A stretch of DNA of 64,000 bases from Solirubrobacterales bacterium (GTDB taxonomy: Bacteria > Actinomycetota > Thermoleophilia > Solirubrobacterales > 70-9), in NCBI GenBank assembly GCA_017882505.1, contig JADGPJ010000001.1, positions 1-64,000 of the forward strand, given 5' to 3'. Both the position numbers and the translations under genes were made by a program. The stretch's first letter is position 1; each line of letters begins with the position of its first letter. Of this stretch, positions 7,595-16,735 are shown in pieces. A model generated the notes under the pieces. It had not been told where the DNA came from. It worked only from the letters and a program-made list of their open reading frames with translations, and searched no databases.

Positions 7595-9556
7595 ATGCCC
7601 GAACCAGTTAAGCGCAACCAGCGCTACATGCCCGGGCTCGACGGGCTGCGCGCGATCGCCGTGCTGTCCGTGATCGTCTTTCACCTGGGTTTCGGCTGGG
7701 CACCGGGCGGCCTGCTCGGCGTCGGCATCTTCTTCACGCTCAGCGGCTACCTGATCACCGACCTGCTGCTGGCGCAGCTCTCCGCCCGCGGCCGGATCAA
7801 GCTCGGCAGCTTCTGGCTGGCCCGCGCCCGGCGGTTGCTGCCGGCGCTGTTTGTGATGCTGGCGATCGTCGCCGCCTGGGTCACCGTCTTCGGCCCCGCT
7901 CAGCCGGACCAGTTCCGCAAGGCCGTGGTCTCGGCTGTGTTCTACGTCAACAACTGGCAGCAGATCTTCGGCAACGTCTCCTACTTCGCCCGCTTCGCGG
8001 CCGAAGGCCCGCTCAACCATCTCTGGTCGCTCTCGGTCGAGGAGCAGTTCTACATCATCTGGCCGTTCCTGCTGCTGCTCGGGGTCAAGGTCGTGCGCGA
8101 GCGCCCGCTGCCCTCGGGCGTGCGGCCCCGGCTCGCCCTCGTCACCATCGCGATGGCGATCGCCTCCTCGATCCTGATGGCGATCCTCTATCACCCGAGC
8201 CTCGACCCGTCGCGGATCTACTACGGGACCGACACCCGTGCGGGTGGGCTGCTTTTCGGGGCGGCGCTGGCGATGGTCTGGCCGAGCCGGCGCCTCAGCC
8301 GGCGGATCACGCTGCCGGCGCGCAACACCCTCGACGGGCTCGGCATCCTCGGCCTGGTGATCGTCGCGATCATGATCTGGCGCACCGGCCAGTACTCGTC
8401 GTTCCTCTACCAGGGCGGGTTCGTCGTTCTCTCACTCGCCACCGTTCTGATCCTGATGCCGCTGGCGCATCCCGCCTGTCGGCTCGGGACCTGGCTCGGC
8501 GTGCGACCGCTGCGCTGGGTCGGCGTGCGCTCCTACGGCATCTACCTCTGGCAGACCCCGATCATCGTCATCACCTCGCCGCAGGGCCGGCACGGCGACA
8601 GCCTGGTGCGCGACGCCCTGCAGGTGGCGGCGATCTTCGCCGTCTCGGCGCTGTCCTGGAAATTCCTCGAGGAGCCGATTCGCCATGGCGCGATCGGCCG
8701 CTTCTTCGCGCGCCGCCGCGCGGTGGGGTGGAAGTGGCAGACCTTCGCGCCGCCGATGCGGGCGGTGATCGTCTGCTCCGGCCTGGTCCTGGTCATCGCC
8801 GCGGCGGGGATGGCGGGGGTGAATGCCGCCAGCGTCGAAGGCGAAGGCACCAGGGTCGCCGAAGCGACCGCGAAAGGGACGACGAAGCCGCCGCCGCTGA
8901 CTCCGGCCCAGGCCAGCGAATCGAAGAAATCGTCCTGCAAGGCGGTCATCCACATCGGCGACTCGACCTCCGAGGGACTCGACTCGCCCGAATACCTGCC
9001 GATCCCGGGCCAGCGGATCGAAGCTCGCTATCGCGAAGTCGGGGTCAAAGAAGCGCACATGGAGATCTCCGGCGCGCGCTCGATCGAAGAGCAGTTCGAA
9101 GGCGAACCGAACGCGCAGGAAGTCGCGGAGGCGTGGAAGAACGAAGGCTACAAAGGATGCTGGGTGCTGGCCCTCGGCACCAACGAGGCGGCCAACGTCG
9201 CCGCCGGCTCCAACGTCGGTGAGCGTGAACGGATCGACAAGATGATGGCGATCATCGGCCACGAACCGGTGATGTGGGTCAACGTCCGCTCGATCGTCGA
9301 AGCGGGGGATCCCTACTCGGCCGAAAACATGGAAAAGTGGGACGAAGAACTGGTCGCCGCTTGCGCCGCCTACCCCAACATGCGCATCTACGACTGGGCC
9401 TCCGACGTCAAAAACTCTTGGTTCATCGAAGACGGAATCCACTTCACCTCACCCGGCTACGCCGCCCGAGCCCAGTTGATCGCCCAGGCGCTGGCCCACG
9501 CCTTCCCCGCCAAAGGGGAGTCCAAAGGCGGCTCGAATAACTGCGTCGTCAGCTGA
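7595..9556 (+). CDS. OafA/YrhL-type membrane acyltransferase with C-terminal SGNH-like domain
   Basis: YMPGLDGLRAIAVLSVIVFHLG, LWSLSVEEQFYIIWP, multiple TM segments; then HIGDSTSEGL, LGTNEAANV, DGIHFTSPGYAARAQLI. Confidence 0.9.
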   Translation: MPEPVKRNQRYMPGLDGLRAIAVLSVIVFHLGFGWAPGGLLGVGIFFTLSGYLITDLLLAQLSARGRIKLGSFWLARARRLLPALFVMLAIVAAWVTVFGPAQPDQFRKAVVSAVFYVNNWQQIFGNVSYFARFAAEGPLNHLWSLSVEEQFYIIWPFLLLLGVKVVRERPLPSGVRPRLALVTIAMAIASSILMAILYHPSLDPSRIYYGTDTRAGGLLFGAALAMVWPSRRLSRRITLPARNTLDGLGILGLVIVAIMIWRTGQYSSFLYQGGFVVLSLATVLILMPLAHPACRLGTWLGVRPLRWVGVRSYGIYLWQTPIIVITSPQGRHGDSLVRDALQVAAIFAVSALSWKFLEEPIRHGAIGRFFARRRAVGWKWQTFAPPMRAVIVCSGLVLVIAAAGMAGVNAASVEGEGTRVAEATAKGTTKPPPLTPAQASESKKSSCKAVIHIGDSTSEGLDSPEYLPIPGQRIEARYREVGVKEAHMEISGARSIEEQFEGEPNAQEVAEAWKNEGYKGCWVLALGTNEAANVAAGSNVGERERIDKMMAIIGHEPVMWVNVRSIVEAGDPYSAENMEKWDEELVAACAAYPNMRIYDWASDVKNSWFIEDGIHFTSPGYAARAQLIAQALAHAFPAKGESKGGSNNCVVS

Positions 9557-9623
9557 TCCACCAGTTTCCAGTCCAGGCCGCGGGGTACCCAGCGGCGAAC
9601 GAACTACATAGGGAGATACATCT

Positions 9624-10373
9624 ATGAGCGATCCGAACGAGCGCGATTCAAAGCTCGTCCAGTACATGAACGAGGCCTACGGCAAGGAGCGCGAGCTCGA
9701 GAGCGCCCTGCTGGCCTACATCGATATGACCACCAAGGCGCCTTACAAAAAACGGCTCAAACAGCACCTGCGTGAGACCAAAGGGCACGCCAGAGAGCTG
9801 GAACGTCGAATCAAGAAACTCGGCGGCGGCGGCCACGCGCTGCAGAACGTGGTCGCGAAGACGATGGCGGCGGCGAAGGCCCCGCTGCACGCGATTCGCG
9901 GCAGCGGCGAGCAGGAGAAGATGCTGAAGAACGCCAAGACCCAGTACTCCGACGAGCACGAGGAGATCTCGACCTACCTGGCGCTGGAGACGTTCGCGTC
10001 GAAGGTCGGCGACAAGGTGACGGCGAAACTGGCACGCGACATCCGCCGCGAGGAGGAACGGATGGCGAAGTTCCTCGAGGGCCAGATCAAGTCGCTCTCC
10101 AGCGCGGTGGCGCTGGAGGAGGTTCCCAGCGCCCAGCGTCGCGCGGTGAAAGCCTCGGTGTCGCGCAAACGTCCGGCGGCGAAAAAAGCCCCGGCGAAAC
10201 GATCGGCTAAACCGAAAGCTGCGAAAAAAAGCCAGCGCCAAACGGAAAAGCGCGAGCAAAGCGAGCGCGACGAAATACCCGCCGGCGGCCCCCGGCCTAC
10301 CAGCCGGGGACGAAGCCGTCGACTGGGTGAGAGTCATCGCCGCCCTCGGGCAGTTGCCCCGAGGCGGCGATGA
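9624..10373 (+). CDS. DUF892/YciF-like ferritin-like protein with Lys/Ala-rich tail (3' end uncertain)
   Basis: MNEAYGKERELESALLAYI...HARELERRIKKLGGG; basic tail; 3' end overlaps the convergent cupin gene after an A7 run. Confidence 0.65.
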   Translation: MSDPNERDSKLVQYMNEAYGKERELESALLAYIDMTTKAPYKKRLKQHLRETKGHARELERRIKKLGGGGHALQNVVAKTMAAAKAPLHAIRGSGEQEKMLKNAKTQYSDEHEEISTYLALETFASKVGDKVTAKLARDIRREEERMAKFLEGQIKSLSSAVALEEVPSAQRRAVKASVSRKRPAAKKAPAKRSAKPKAAKKSQRQTEKREQSERDEIPAGGPRPTSRGRSRRLGESHRRPRAVAPRRR

Positions 10374-10692
10374 TCAGCGCCTCCTCGCCGCCGTTGCGCA
10401 GCGCGTGAAGAGCGCCGGCGTCGATCCTGATCGCTTCGCCGGCGCTCAGGCTCGTCGTCTCCTCGTCGACCCTGAACTCGACCGGGCCGCCGGAGACGAC
10501 GACGTAGACCTCGTCCTGGTCGTCGTGGAAGTGCCCCTTGTCCCCCTGCGTCGACTTTCCAGTCGGGAGGCGGATCCAGGTGACGCCGATCTGGGGCGAG
10601 CGGAGCGCCCTGCGGCCCATGTAGAACTCGCCGCCGTCCTCCTCGAGGTAGTTGTCGAGGTCGGCGAAGCGGAGCGTCGTGAAGGCGGTCAT
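10297..10692 (-). CDS. Cupin-domain protein
   Basis: GDKGHFHDDQDEVYVVVSGGPVEFRVDEE...LSAGEAIRIDAGALHALRNGG. Confidence 0.85.
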   Translation of the reverse strand: MTAFTTLRFADLDNYLEEDGGEFYMGRRALRSPQIGVTWIRLPTGKSTQGDKGHFHDDQDEVYVVVSGGPVEFRVDEETTSLSAGEAIRIDAGALHALRNGGEEALIIAASGQLPEGGDDSHPVDGFVPGW

Positions 10693-12620
10693 CGTGCTCC
10701 CACGATATCGACCGGTTCGAGATCGTCGGCGGGCTCGAAGCCGAGGATGGCGCCGTAGAAGTAGAGCTCGGCTTCGAGGCAGCGGATCTCGGTCTCCGAG
10801 CGGCGGAAGCCGTGCTGCTCGCCCTCGAAGGCGAGGTAGGCATGGGGGACGCCGTTCGCCTTCAGCGCCGCCACCATCGTCTCCGCCTGGTTCGGCGGCA
10901 CGACCTCGTCCTCGAGGCCCTGGAAGAGGATCACCGGCGCCCGCAGTCGCTCGACGAAGTGGATCGGCGAGCGTTCGCGGTAGAGGTCGGCGCGCTCGGG
11001 ATAGGGGCCGATCAGGCCGTCGAGGTAGCGGGACTCGAACTTGTGGGTGTCGCGGGCGAGGGTCTCGGTGTCGGCGACGCCGTAGTAGCTGGCGCCGACG
11101 GCGAAGTCGTCGTGGAAGACGAGCGCGCAGAGGGTCGCGTAGCCGCCGGCGCTGCCGCCGCGGATCGCCAGCCGATCGCCGTCGACCTCTCCGGCCTCGG
11201 CCAGGTAACGGGCGGCGGCGACGCAGTCGTCGGTGTCGACGACCCCCCAGGTGCCGCGGAGCTTCTCGCGGTAGGCGCGGCCGTAGCCGCTGGAGCCGCG
11301 GTAGTTGACGTCGACGACGCCGAAGCCGCGGCTGGTCCAGAAGGCGAACTCGCGGTCGAGCGCGGGCGTGGCGTGGGAGGTGGGCCCGCCGTGGCTCTGG
11401 ACGATCAGCGGCGGGAGTTCGCCCTCGGGGCCGTCGAAGTCGGCGTTGGCGGGCGGGTAGTAGAAGCCGTGCGCGGTCTCGCCGCCGCTGGTCGGGAACT
11501 CGATCGCGCGCGGGACCGAGACGTAGGCCGGGTCGACCGCTTCGTCGCTGGCCGCACGCACGGTCTCCGTCTCGCCGCTGGCGGCGTCGAAGAGGACGAT
11601 CGCGGTCTCGCTCTCGGGGCTGGAGGCGGCGAAGGCGACCTTGGTGCCACCGGCGGAGAGCGAGGGGAAGCCGAAGGAGGTGAAGGGGAGGCCGAGGTCC
11701 CGCAGGCGCTCGGCGCCGGGGTCGAGGGCGAAGAGGCGTTCTTCGCCACGCTCGCAGCGCACGCAGACGATCGAGCCGTCGGCGAGGAAGGCGTAGGTGG
11801 AGCCGCCGAACAGCCACTGTGGGTGGGCGAGATCGGCTTCCTCGGCGGTCAGCTGTGCAATTCCCTCGGCGCGGTAGAGGTTCCACCAGCCGTCGCGGTC
11901 GGAGACGAAGTGGAGCCGGCCCGCGGAATCCCACTCCGGCTGGAAGATCGACTCCGCCGGGCCGCCGGCGAGGAGGCGCGCGTCCCGCGGATTGTCGAGC
12001 GGCGCCAGCCAGAGCTCGGTCCCGTCCCAGGGCATGTTGGGGTGGTCCCAGCAGGTCCAGGCGAGTCGCTGCCCGTCGGGGCTGACCCGGGGAAACGAGT
12101 AGAAGTCGCGCCCGCAGGCGAGCACGGTGACCGGGCCCTCGCCGTCGAGCGGCAGCGAGACGATCTGGTTCTCGGCTTCTCCCTCGCCGTGGACCTCGCG
12201 CACGCCGACCACGGTTCGCCCGTCGGCAGCGAGGCGGAAGTCGGCGTAGCGCAGCCCGGCGCCGGTCTCGGGCTCGGGCGTGATCGCGACGGGGCCCTCA
12301 CCCAGCCGTTGCCGGTAGAGGCGCTGGTCGGCGAAGTTGGCGAAGAGGACGAGGTCGGGTCCGGCGAGGCTCCAGGCGCCGCCGCCGTACTCGTGCGCCC
12401 GCGTCCGCACGTAGAAGCCCTCCGGCGTCACCACCTCGGCATTGCCGCCCTCGGGGCGGCGCATGAGGACGACCCGGCCCCCCTCGGTCGGACGGCCCTC
12501 CGCCCACCAGACCGCATCGTCGGCGGCGATCGCGGCGCCGCCCAGACGTCGCCCGGCGCGGGCGACGAGCGGCGGATCTATCGGGGAGCGCCAGGATCCG
12601 TAGGGGGCGGTCGTCGACAC
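10689..12620 (-). CDS. S9 family peptidase (prolyl oligopeptidase / acylaminoacyl-peptidase type)
   Basis: WD40-like beta-propeller repeats; catalytic GGSAGGYATLCALVFHDDFAVGASYYGVAD; 4-nt overlap with the cupin gene; TAGACT 7 nt upstream of the GTG start. Confidence 0.92.
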   Translation of the reverse strand: MSTTAPYGSWRSPIDPPLVARAGRRLGGAAIAADDAVWWAEGRPTEGGRVVLMRRPEGGNAEVVTPEGFYVRTRAHEYGGGAWSLAGPDLVLFANFADQRLYRQRLGEGPVAITPEPETGAGLRYADFRLAADGRTVVGVREVHGEGEAENQIVSLPLDGEGPVTVLACGRDFYSFPRVSPDGQRLAWTCWDHPNMPWDGTELWLAPLDNPRDARLLAGGPAESIFQPEWDSAGRLHFVSDRDGWWNLYRAEGIAQLTAEEADLAHPQWLFGGSTYAFLADGSIVCVRCERGEERLFALDPGAERLRDLGLPFTSFGFPSLSAGGTKVAFAASSPESETAIVLFDAASGETETVRAASDEAVDPAYVSVPRAIEFPTSGGETAHGFYYPPANADFDGPEGELPPLIVQSHGGPTSHATPALDREFAFWTSRGFGVVDVNYRGSSGYGRAYREKLRGTWGVVDTDDCVAAARYLAEAGEVDGDRLAIRGGSAGGYATLCALVFHDDFAVGASYYGVADTETLARDTHKFESRYLDGLIGPYPERADLYRERSPIHFVERLRAPVILFQGLEDEVVPPNQAETMVAALKANGVPHAYLAFEGEQHGFRRSETEIRCLEAELYFYGAILGFEPADDLEPVDIVGAR

Positions 12621-12674
12621 CGACTGCAGTCTAGGCAGCTCCCGTCGGGACCGAGACGGCCGGGATGCTCCGGC

Positions 12675-13637
12675 TCAGCTCTCGACGTCGCGGTAGTGAT
12701 CGCGCCAGATCAACCGGTGGACGCCGAGGTGGCGGGGCAGCGTCCGCAGGCCGGGGATGAAGGGGATGCAGATGAAGGCGAGGCTGAGGATGCCCATCAG
12801 GACGAAGATCAGAGCGTCGGCGTTGGGGGATTCCTTGAACGGTTCGACCTGGTACCAGAAGGTGTAGAGCCAGAGCCAGACCTGCCCCGGGTAGCTGCCG
12901 GTCTCGTTCATCATTCCCCACTGGGTGCCGAGCAGGTGCTGGCCTTCGGCCCGTTCCTCGAAGTAGCCGCCGGCGGAGAGGAAGAGCAGCGGTTTGGTGT
13001 AGTTCGTCTCGTAGAAGTGGTGGTTGCCGGCGACCAGCGCGCCGTCGAGGCCGCCGCTCTGGGCCAGCCCGAGCAGCGACGCCATCATCGGCGCCACCGG
13101 CCCGTAGTCACCGGGGGGGAGGACGGGTTCGCCGCCCACCACCTTGACGTCCGCGACGGCTTCTTCGTAGGCGGTGGTCCAGGCTTCCTGGAGCTTGGGA
13201 GGCGCCGCCTCGTAGGCGGCCAGAGCGGTCTTCAGCTGTGGGTCCGCCGGGATCTCCTTCAGCGGTTCGATCACATAGCTCTGAGCGGTGTTGATCGGGA
13301 CCTTCACCCCCGCCGCTTCCTGAAGGGGGATCGGGCCGATCTTCTGCGCCGACCCGGAGGTGTTGTTGTAGGGAGGGCCGTAGGTGGCGATCTCGCTGGT
13401 CCCGTTCAACTCGGTCACGGCTGTGGTGAGGAAGTCGCCGGGGTCGGCCTGCGACCAGCTCTGGATCGTCGTCGGCGTGTCGTCGGGCGAGGAGAAGAGG
13501 ATAGTGAGGACGACGGTCAGGCCGGCGATCACCGCAAGGGCCACGACGAACTCCTTGACGAGGTCGTAGCGGACGAACGGCCCCGGCCAGGGGGCTCTGT
13601 CGTCGGGCGTGGCGGGTGGCGCGCCAGGGCTGCTCAT
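12675..13637 (-). CDS. Membrane protein paired with cytochrome b; few TM helices and a large extracytoplasmic insert
   Basis: TM VVALAVIAGLTVVLTILF and C-terminal TM ALIFVLMGILSLAFICIPF; stop overlaps the cytochrome b gene by 4 nt. Confidence 0.6.
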   Translation of the reverse strand: MSSPGAPPATPDDRAPWPGPFVRYDLVKEFVVALAVIAGLTVVLTILFSSPDDTPTTIQSWSQADPGDFLTTAVTELNGTSEIATYGPPYNNTSGSAQKIGPIPLQEAAGVKVPINTAQSYVIEPLKEIPADPQLKTALAAYEAAPPKLQEAWTTAYEEAVADVKVVGGEPVLPPGDYGPVAPMMASLLGLAQSGGLDGALVAGNHHFYETNYTKPLLFLSAGGYFEERAEGQHLLGTQWGMMNETGSYPGQVWLWLYTFWYQVEPFKESPNADALIFVLMGILSLAFICIPFIPGLRTLPRHLGVHRLIWRDHYRDVES

Positions 13638-14332
13638 GGCGCCCCACCCTGGCCCTGGGTTGGCGCCGCGGCGGGAGAGGGGGACGGCGCCGGTTTGGAC
13701 GTTCGCGCGGGGTAGGGGGGAACTACGCCGGTCCGGCGCACCAGCAATATGTGGCCGACCATCAGCGCCACCACAACGACTGGCAACAGGATCACGTGGA
13801 ATGTGTACATCTGGCCGAAGTCGACGACGTTGAAGAAGGAACCTATCCCGACCGAGTTGAGCCCGTCCTTGCCCTCGCTGGCGATCCATTGGGAATCAAA
13901 GTTCTGCTGCGAGAGGTAGCCGGTGAAAGCGGCGCCGATCGCGACCAGGAAGGTGACGGCACCGGTGACCCAGGTCCGCCCGCGGCCACCGCGCCAGGCT
14001 GCCATGAAGAATTTCCCCCAGAGGTGGACGACCATCGCGAAGAAGAAGAGCTCGACCGACCAGAGGTGGATGCTGTTGAAGAACCGCCCGATGCCGGTCA
14101 CATGCCACCATTCCGGCCCCTTCAGGCCGAGGATCATCCCTGAGGCGATGATGACCACGAGCGCCGCGATCGTCGCCACGCCGAAGACGTAGATCCAGGA
14201 AGACACGTACGACGGCTGGCGGTCGGGCAGAAGCTTCTCCGGCGGCAGGGTGGCGACGGCCCGCTCCCGCACCCAGGTGGTCCACATCTTCCGCTCCTCC
14301 GGGGAGACGGAGTCCGGCCCGCCCTCACTCAC
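13634..14332 (-). CDS. Cytochrome b N-terminal (b/b6 type)
   Basis: Two His pairs in helices: NSIHLWSVELFFFAMVVHLWGKF and MYTFHVILLPVVVVALMVGHILLV. Confidence 0.85.
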   Translation of the reverse strand: MSEGGPDSVSPEERKMWTTWVRERAVATLPPEKLLPDRQPSYVSSWIYVFGVATIAALVVIIASGMILGLKGPEWWHVTGIGRFFNSIHLWSVELFFFAMVVHLWGKFFMAAWRGGRGRTWVTGAVTFLVAIGAAFTGYLSQQNFDSQWIASEGKDGLNSVGIGSFFNVVDFGQMYTFHVILLPVVVVALMVGHILLVRRTGVVPPYPARTSKPAPSPSPAAAPTQGQGGAP

Positions 14333-14490
14333 GGTTCATGCTGCCGCTTGGGGAACGGCAGCAGGATCGCGAGGATGAATACGGCGATCATCAGCAAAAT
14401 CACGATCACGTTCCCGACCGACATTTGGAAGAAATGCCAGTGCAAATAGTGAGCCGGGTGACTCAGATCGAATAGTGCCGCGGTTACCAC
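14329..14490 (-). CDS. 53-aa single-TM small protein translationally coupled to cytochrome b (absent from ORF track)
   Basis: VVTAALFDLSHPAHYLHWHFFQMSVGNVIVILLMIAVFILAILLPFPKRQHEP*; stop overlaps the cytochrome b GTG (GTGA); TATAGT 8 nt upstream of its own GTG. Confidence 0.75.
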   Translation of the reverse strand: MVTAALFDLSHPAHYLHWHFFQMSVGNVIVILLMIAVFILAILLPFPKRQHEP

Positions 14491-14551
14491 GGTTCGAGAC
14501 TATACCCGGTCCCGGCGGATCCGCAGTCAACAGTGGTTGTACTGACTGCGA

Positions 14552-15673
14552 TCAGCCGAGGCCGCCGCCGATCAGGGCGCCGATGCCGAAGGTCAACGCC
14601 GCGGCCGCGACCCCGATCAGGACCTGGCGGCCGCCGGAGAAGAGCACGCCGCGTCCGGTCATCACGGTTATCAGCGCCCCGATCCCGAACAGCGCCGCCG
14701 CGGAGAAGGCGGCGCTGACCACGATCGCGACGGTGCCGCTGAGCAAGAAGAAGGGGAGGATCGGGACCGTGGCGCCGATCGCGAAGAGGACGAAGGAGGT
14801 GCCGGCGGCGGCGCCGGCGGAGCCGCCGAGCTCCTGCGGGTCGATTCCGAGCTCCTCCCGCGAGAGCGTGTCGAGCGCCTGCTCGGGAGTGGACATCAGG
14901 CGATCGGCCAGGGCGCCGGCCTGGTCGGCCGGCAGCCCCTTCGCCTGGTAGATCAGCGCCAGCTCCTCGCGCTCCTCCTCGGGGATCGCCTCCAGCTCCT
15001 CGCGCTCGATCGCGATCTGGCGGCTGAACAGCTCGCGCGCGTTCATCACCGAGATCCACTCGCCCATCGCCATCGAGCCGGCGCCGGCGACCAGGCCGGC
15101 CAGCCCGGTGATGAGGATCTGGCTGTGGCCGAGCTGGGCCCCGGCGACGCCCATCACCAGGCTGAAGTTGGAGATCAGCCCGTCGTTGGCGCCGAGCACC
15201 GCCGCCCGCAGCGAGTTGCCGCTGGCGGCGCGGTGGCGCCCCTCGAGCCGGGCCAGCGAGGGGCCCTGCAGCCCGCCCTCGCCCTCGCCGATCGCCTGCA
15301 GCAGCCGGGCGTGGGAGCGCTCCTCGGCCGGCAGCGCCGTTCCCGCCGCCTCGGGCTGGGCGTCGTAGGAGCCGGCGTCGGCCTGCTCCATCGCGTTGAT
15401 CGTCGGCAACACGAAGCCGGTGCCGACCCGCCCGGCCAGCCAGGCCAGCAGTCGAGTCCTCCAGCCGATGTGGGGGGAGGGGATCGCCTCGCCGGCGTCG
15501 CGCAGCCGCTGGCGCCAGAAATCCGCGTGGCGCTCCTCGACCTCGGCCAGCTGGCGGTAGACGCGCCCCAGCCGCTCGTCCTCCTCGAGCGCCGCCACCC
15601 GCCGGTACAGCTCGGCGCTGTCGACCTCGTCCTGGAGGTTGCGGCGCCAGCGGTCGGCGTCGGTGGCGGGCAT
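14552..15673 (-). CDS. Ferritin-like + CCC1/VIT1 fusion (EVIT/MbfA-type iron exporter)
   Basis: N-terminal rubrerythrin-like E/H motifs (DEVDSAELYRRVAALEED, EVEERHADFW); C-terminal VIT1 domain LGANDGLISNFSLVMGVAGA, GSMAMGEWISV. Confidence 0.88.
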   Translation of the reverse strand: MPATDADRWRRNLQDEVDSAELYRRVAALEEDERLGRVYRQLAEVEERHADFWRQRLRDAGEAIPSPHIGWRTRLLAWLAGRVGTGFVLPTINAMEQADAGSYDAQPEAAGTALPAEERSHARLLQAIGEGEGGLQGPSLARLEGRHRAASGNSLRAAVLGANDGLISNFSLVMGVAGAQLGHSQILITGLAGLVAGAGSMAMGEWISVMNARELFSRQIAIEREELEAIPEEEREELALIYQAKGLPADQAGALADRLMSTPEQALDTLSREELGIDPQELGGSAGAAAGTSFVLFAIGATVPILPFFLLSGTVAIVVSAAFSAAALFGIGALITVMTGRGVLFSGGRQVLIGVAAAALTFGIGALIGGGLG

Positions 15674-15678
15674 TCGCG

Positions 15679-16185
15679 CTAGCTCTCCTCCTCGACGCTG
15701 ATCTCGGCGAGGCGGTGGGTGTCGACGTCGTAGACGAAGCCGCGCACGCGGTCGCGGTGGGGGAGGAAGGTCGAGCGGCGGACGCGGCGCAGCGACTGCC
15801 GCACGTCGGCCTCGACGTCGCGGAAGGACTCGATCGCGAAGGCCGGCGCGACGCCGGTCGCCTCCTCGAGCTCGGCCCTGAAGCCGTCGTCGGTGAGGGT
15901 CTGCATACCGCAGTCGGTGTGGTGGATCAGCATCACCTCGGTGGTGCCGAGGCGGCGCTGGGAGACCGCCAGCGAGCGGATCACGTCGTCGGTGATGACG
16001 CCGCCGGCGTTGCGCAGCACGTGCGCCTCGCCGTCACCGAGGCCGAGCGCGGCGAAGACGTCGAGCCGCGAGTCCATGCAGGTGACGATCGCCAGGTGGC
16101 GGCTGGGCTGGACGTCGAGATGCCGTTCGGGGAGCGAGTCGGCGAAGCCCCGGTTGTTCGCCAGCAGCTGGTCGATCGTGTCCAC
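15679..16185 (-). CDS. Beta-class carbonic anhydrase
   Basis: IVTCMDSRLDVF, RNAGGVITDDVIRSLAVSQRRLGTTEVMLIHHTDCGM. Confidence 0.92.
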   Translation of the reverse strand: MDTIDQLLANNRGFADSLPERHLDVQPSRHLAIVTCMDSRLDVFAALGLGDGEAHVLRNAGGVITDDVIRSLAVSQRRLGTTEVMLIHHTDCGMQTLTDDGFRAELEEATGVAPAFAIESFRDVEADVRQSLRRVRRSTFLPHRDRVRGFVYDVDTHRLAEISVEEES

Positions 16186-16228
16186 GGAACGGGAGCCTAG
16201 AGGCGCGGGGCGGATACAGTCGCTGCCG

Positions 16229-16735
16229 GTGGCGAGCGGCGACGAGACCCAGATCCGGCCGGCGACGGAGGCCGACGTCGAGCTGCTGTTCGGGTTGATC
16301 CTCGAGCTGGCCGAGTACGAGAAGCTGCGCGACGAGGTCGGCGGCGATCCCGAGACCCTGCGCCGCTCCCTGTTCGAGCAGCGCGCGGCCGAGGCGCTGA
16401 TCCTCGAGGCCGGCGGCGAGCCGATCGGCTACGCGATCTTCTTCGCCACCTTCTCCACCTTCGAGTGCCGCTCCGGGATCTGGCTGGAGGACGTCTACGT
16501 CCGCCCCGAGCACCGCCGCGGCGGTGCCGGTCGGGCGGTGATAAAGCACCTTGCCGAGCTCGCCCTCGACCGCGGCCACGTGCGGCTCGAATGGTGCGCC
16601 CTGGAGTGGAACCAGCCGGCGCTGCGCTTCTATGACCGGCTCGGCGCCACCCGGCTCGAGGACTGGCGGATGCTGCGGCTCGAGGTCGACGGCATGCGCC
16701 GGCTCAGCCAGCCGCCTCCTCAGCCGCCCGCCTGA
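16229..16735 (+). CDS. GNAT-family N-acetyltransferase
   Basis: IRPATEADVELLFGLILELAEYEKL, WLEDVYVRPEHRRGGAGRAVI, EWNQPALRFYDRLGA. Confidence 0.88.
   Translation: MASGDETQIRPATEADVELLFGLILELAEYEKLRDEVGGDPETLRRSLFEQRAAEALILEAGGEPIGYAIFFATFSTFECRSGIWLEDVYVRPEHRRGGAGRAVIKHLAELALDRGHVRLEWCALEWNQPALRFYDRLGATRLEDWRMLRLEVDGMRRLSQPPPQPPA

Noticed and set aside
10812-13715. 967-aa plus-strand ORF opposite the S9 peptidase
   Set aside because: Antisense shadow ORF with V/G/E/A-rich composition; real coding is on the minus strand.
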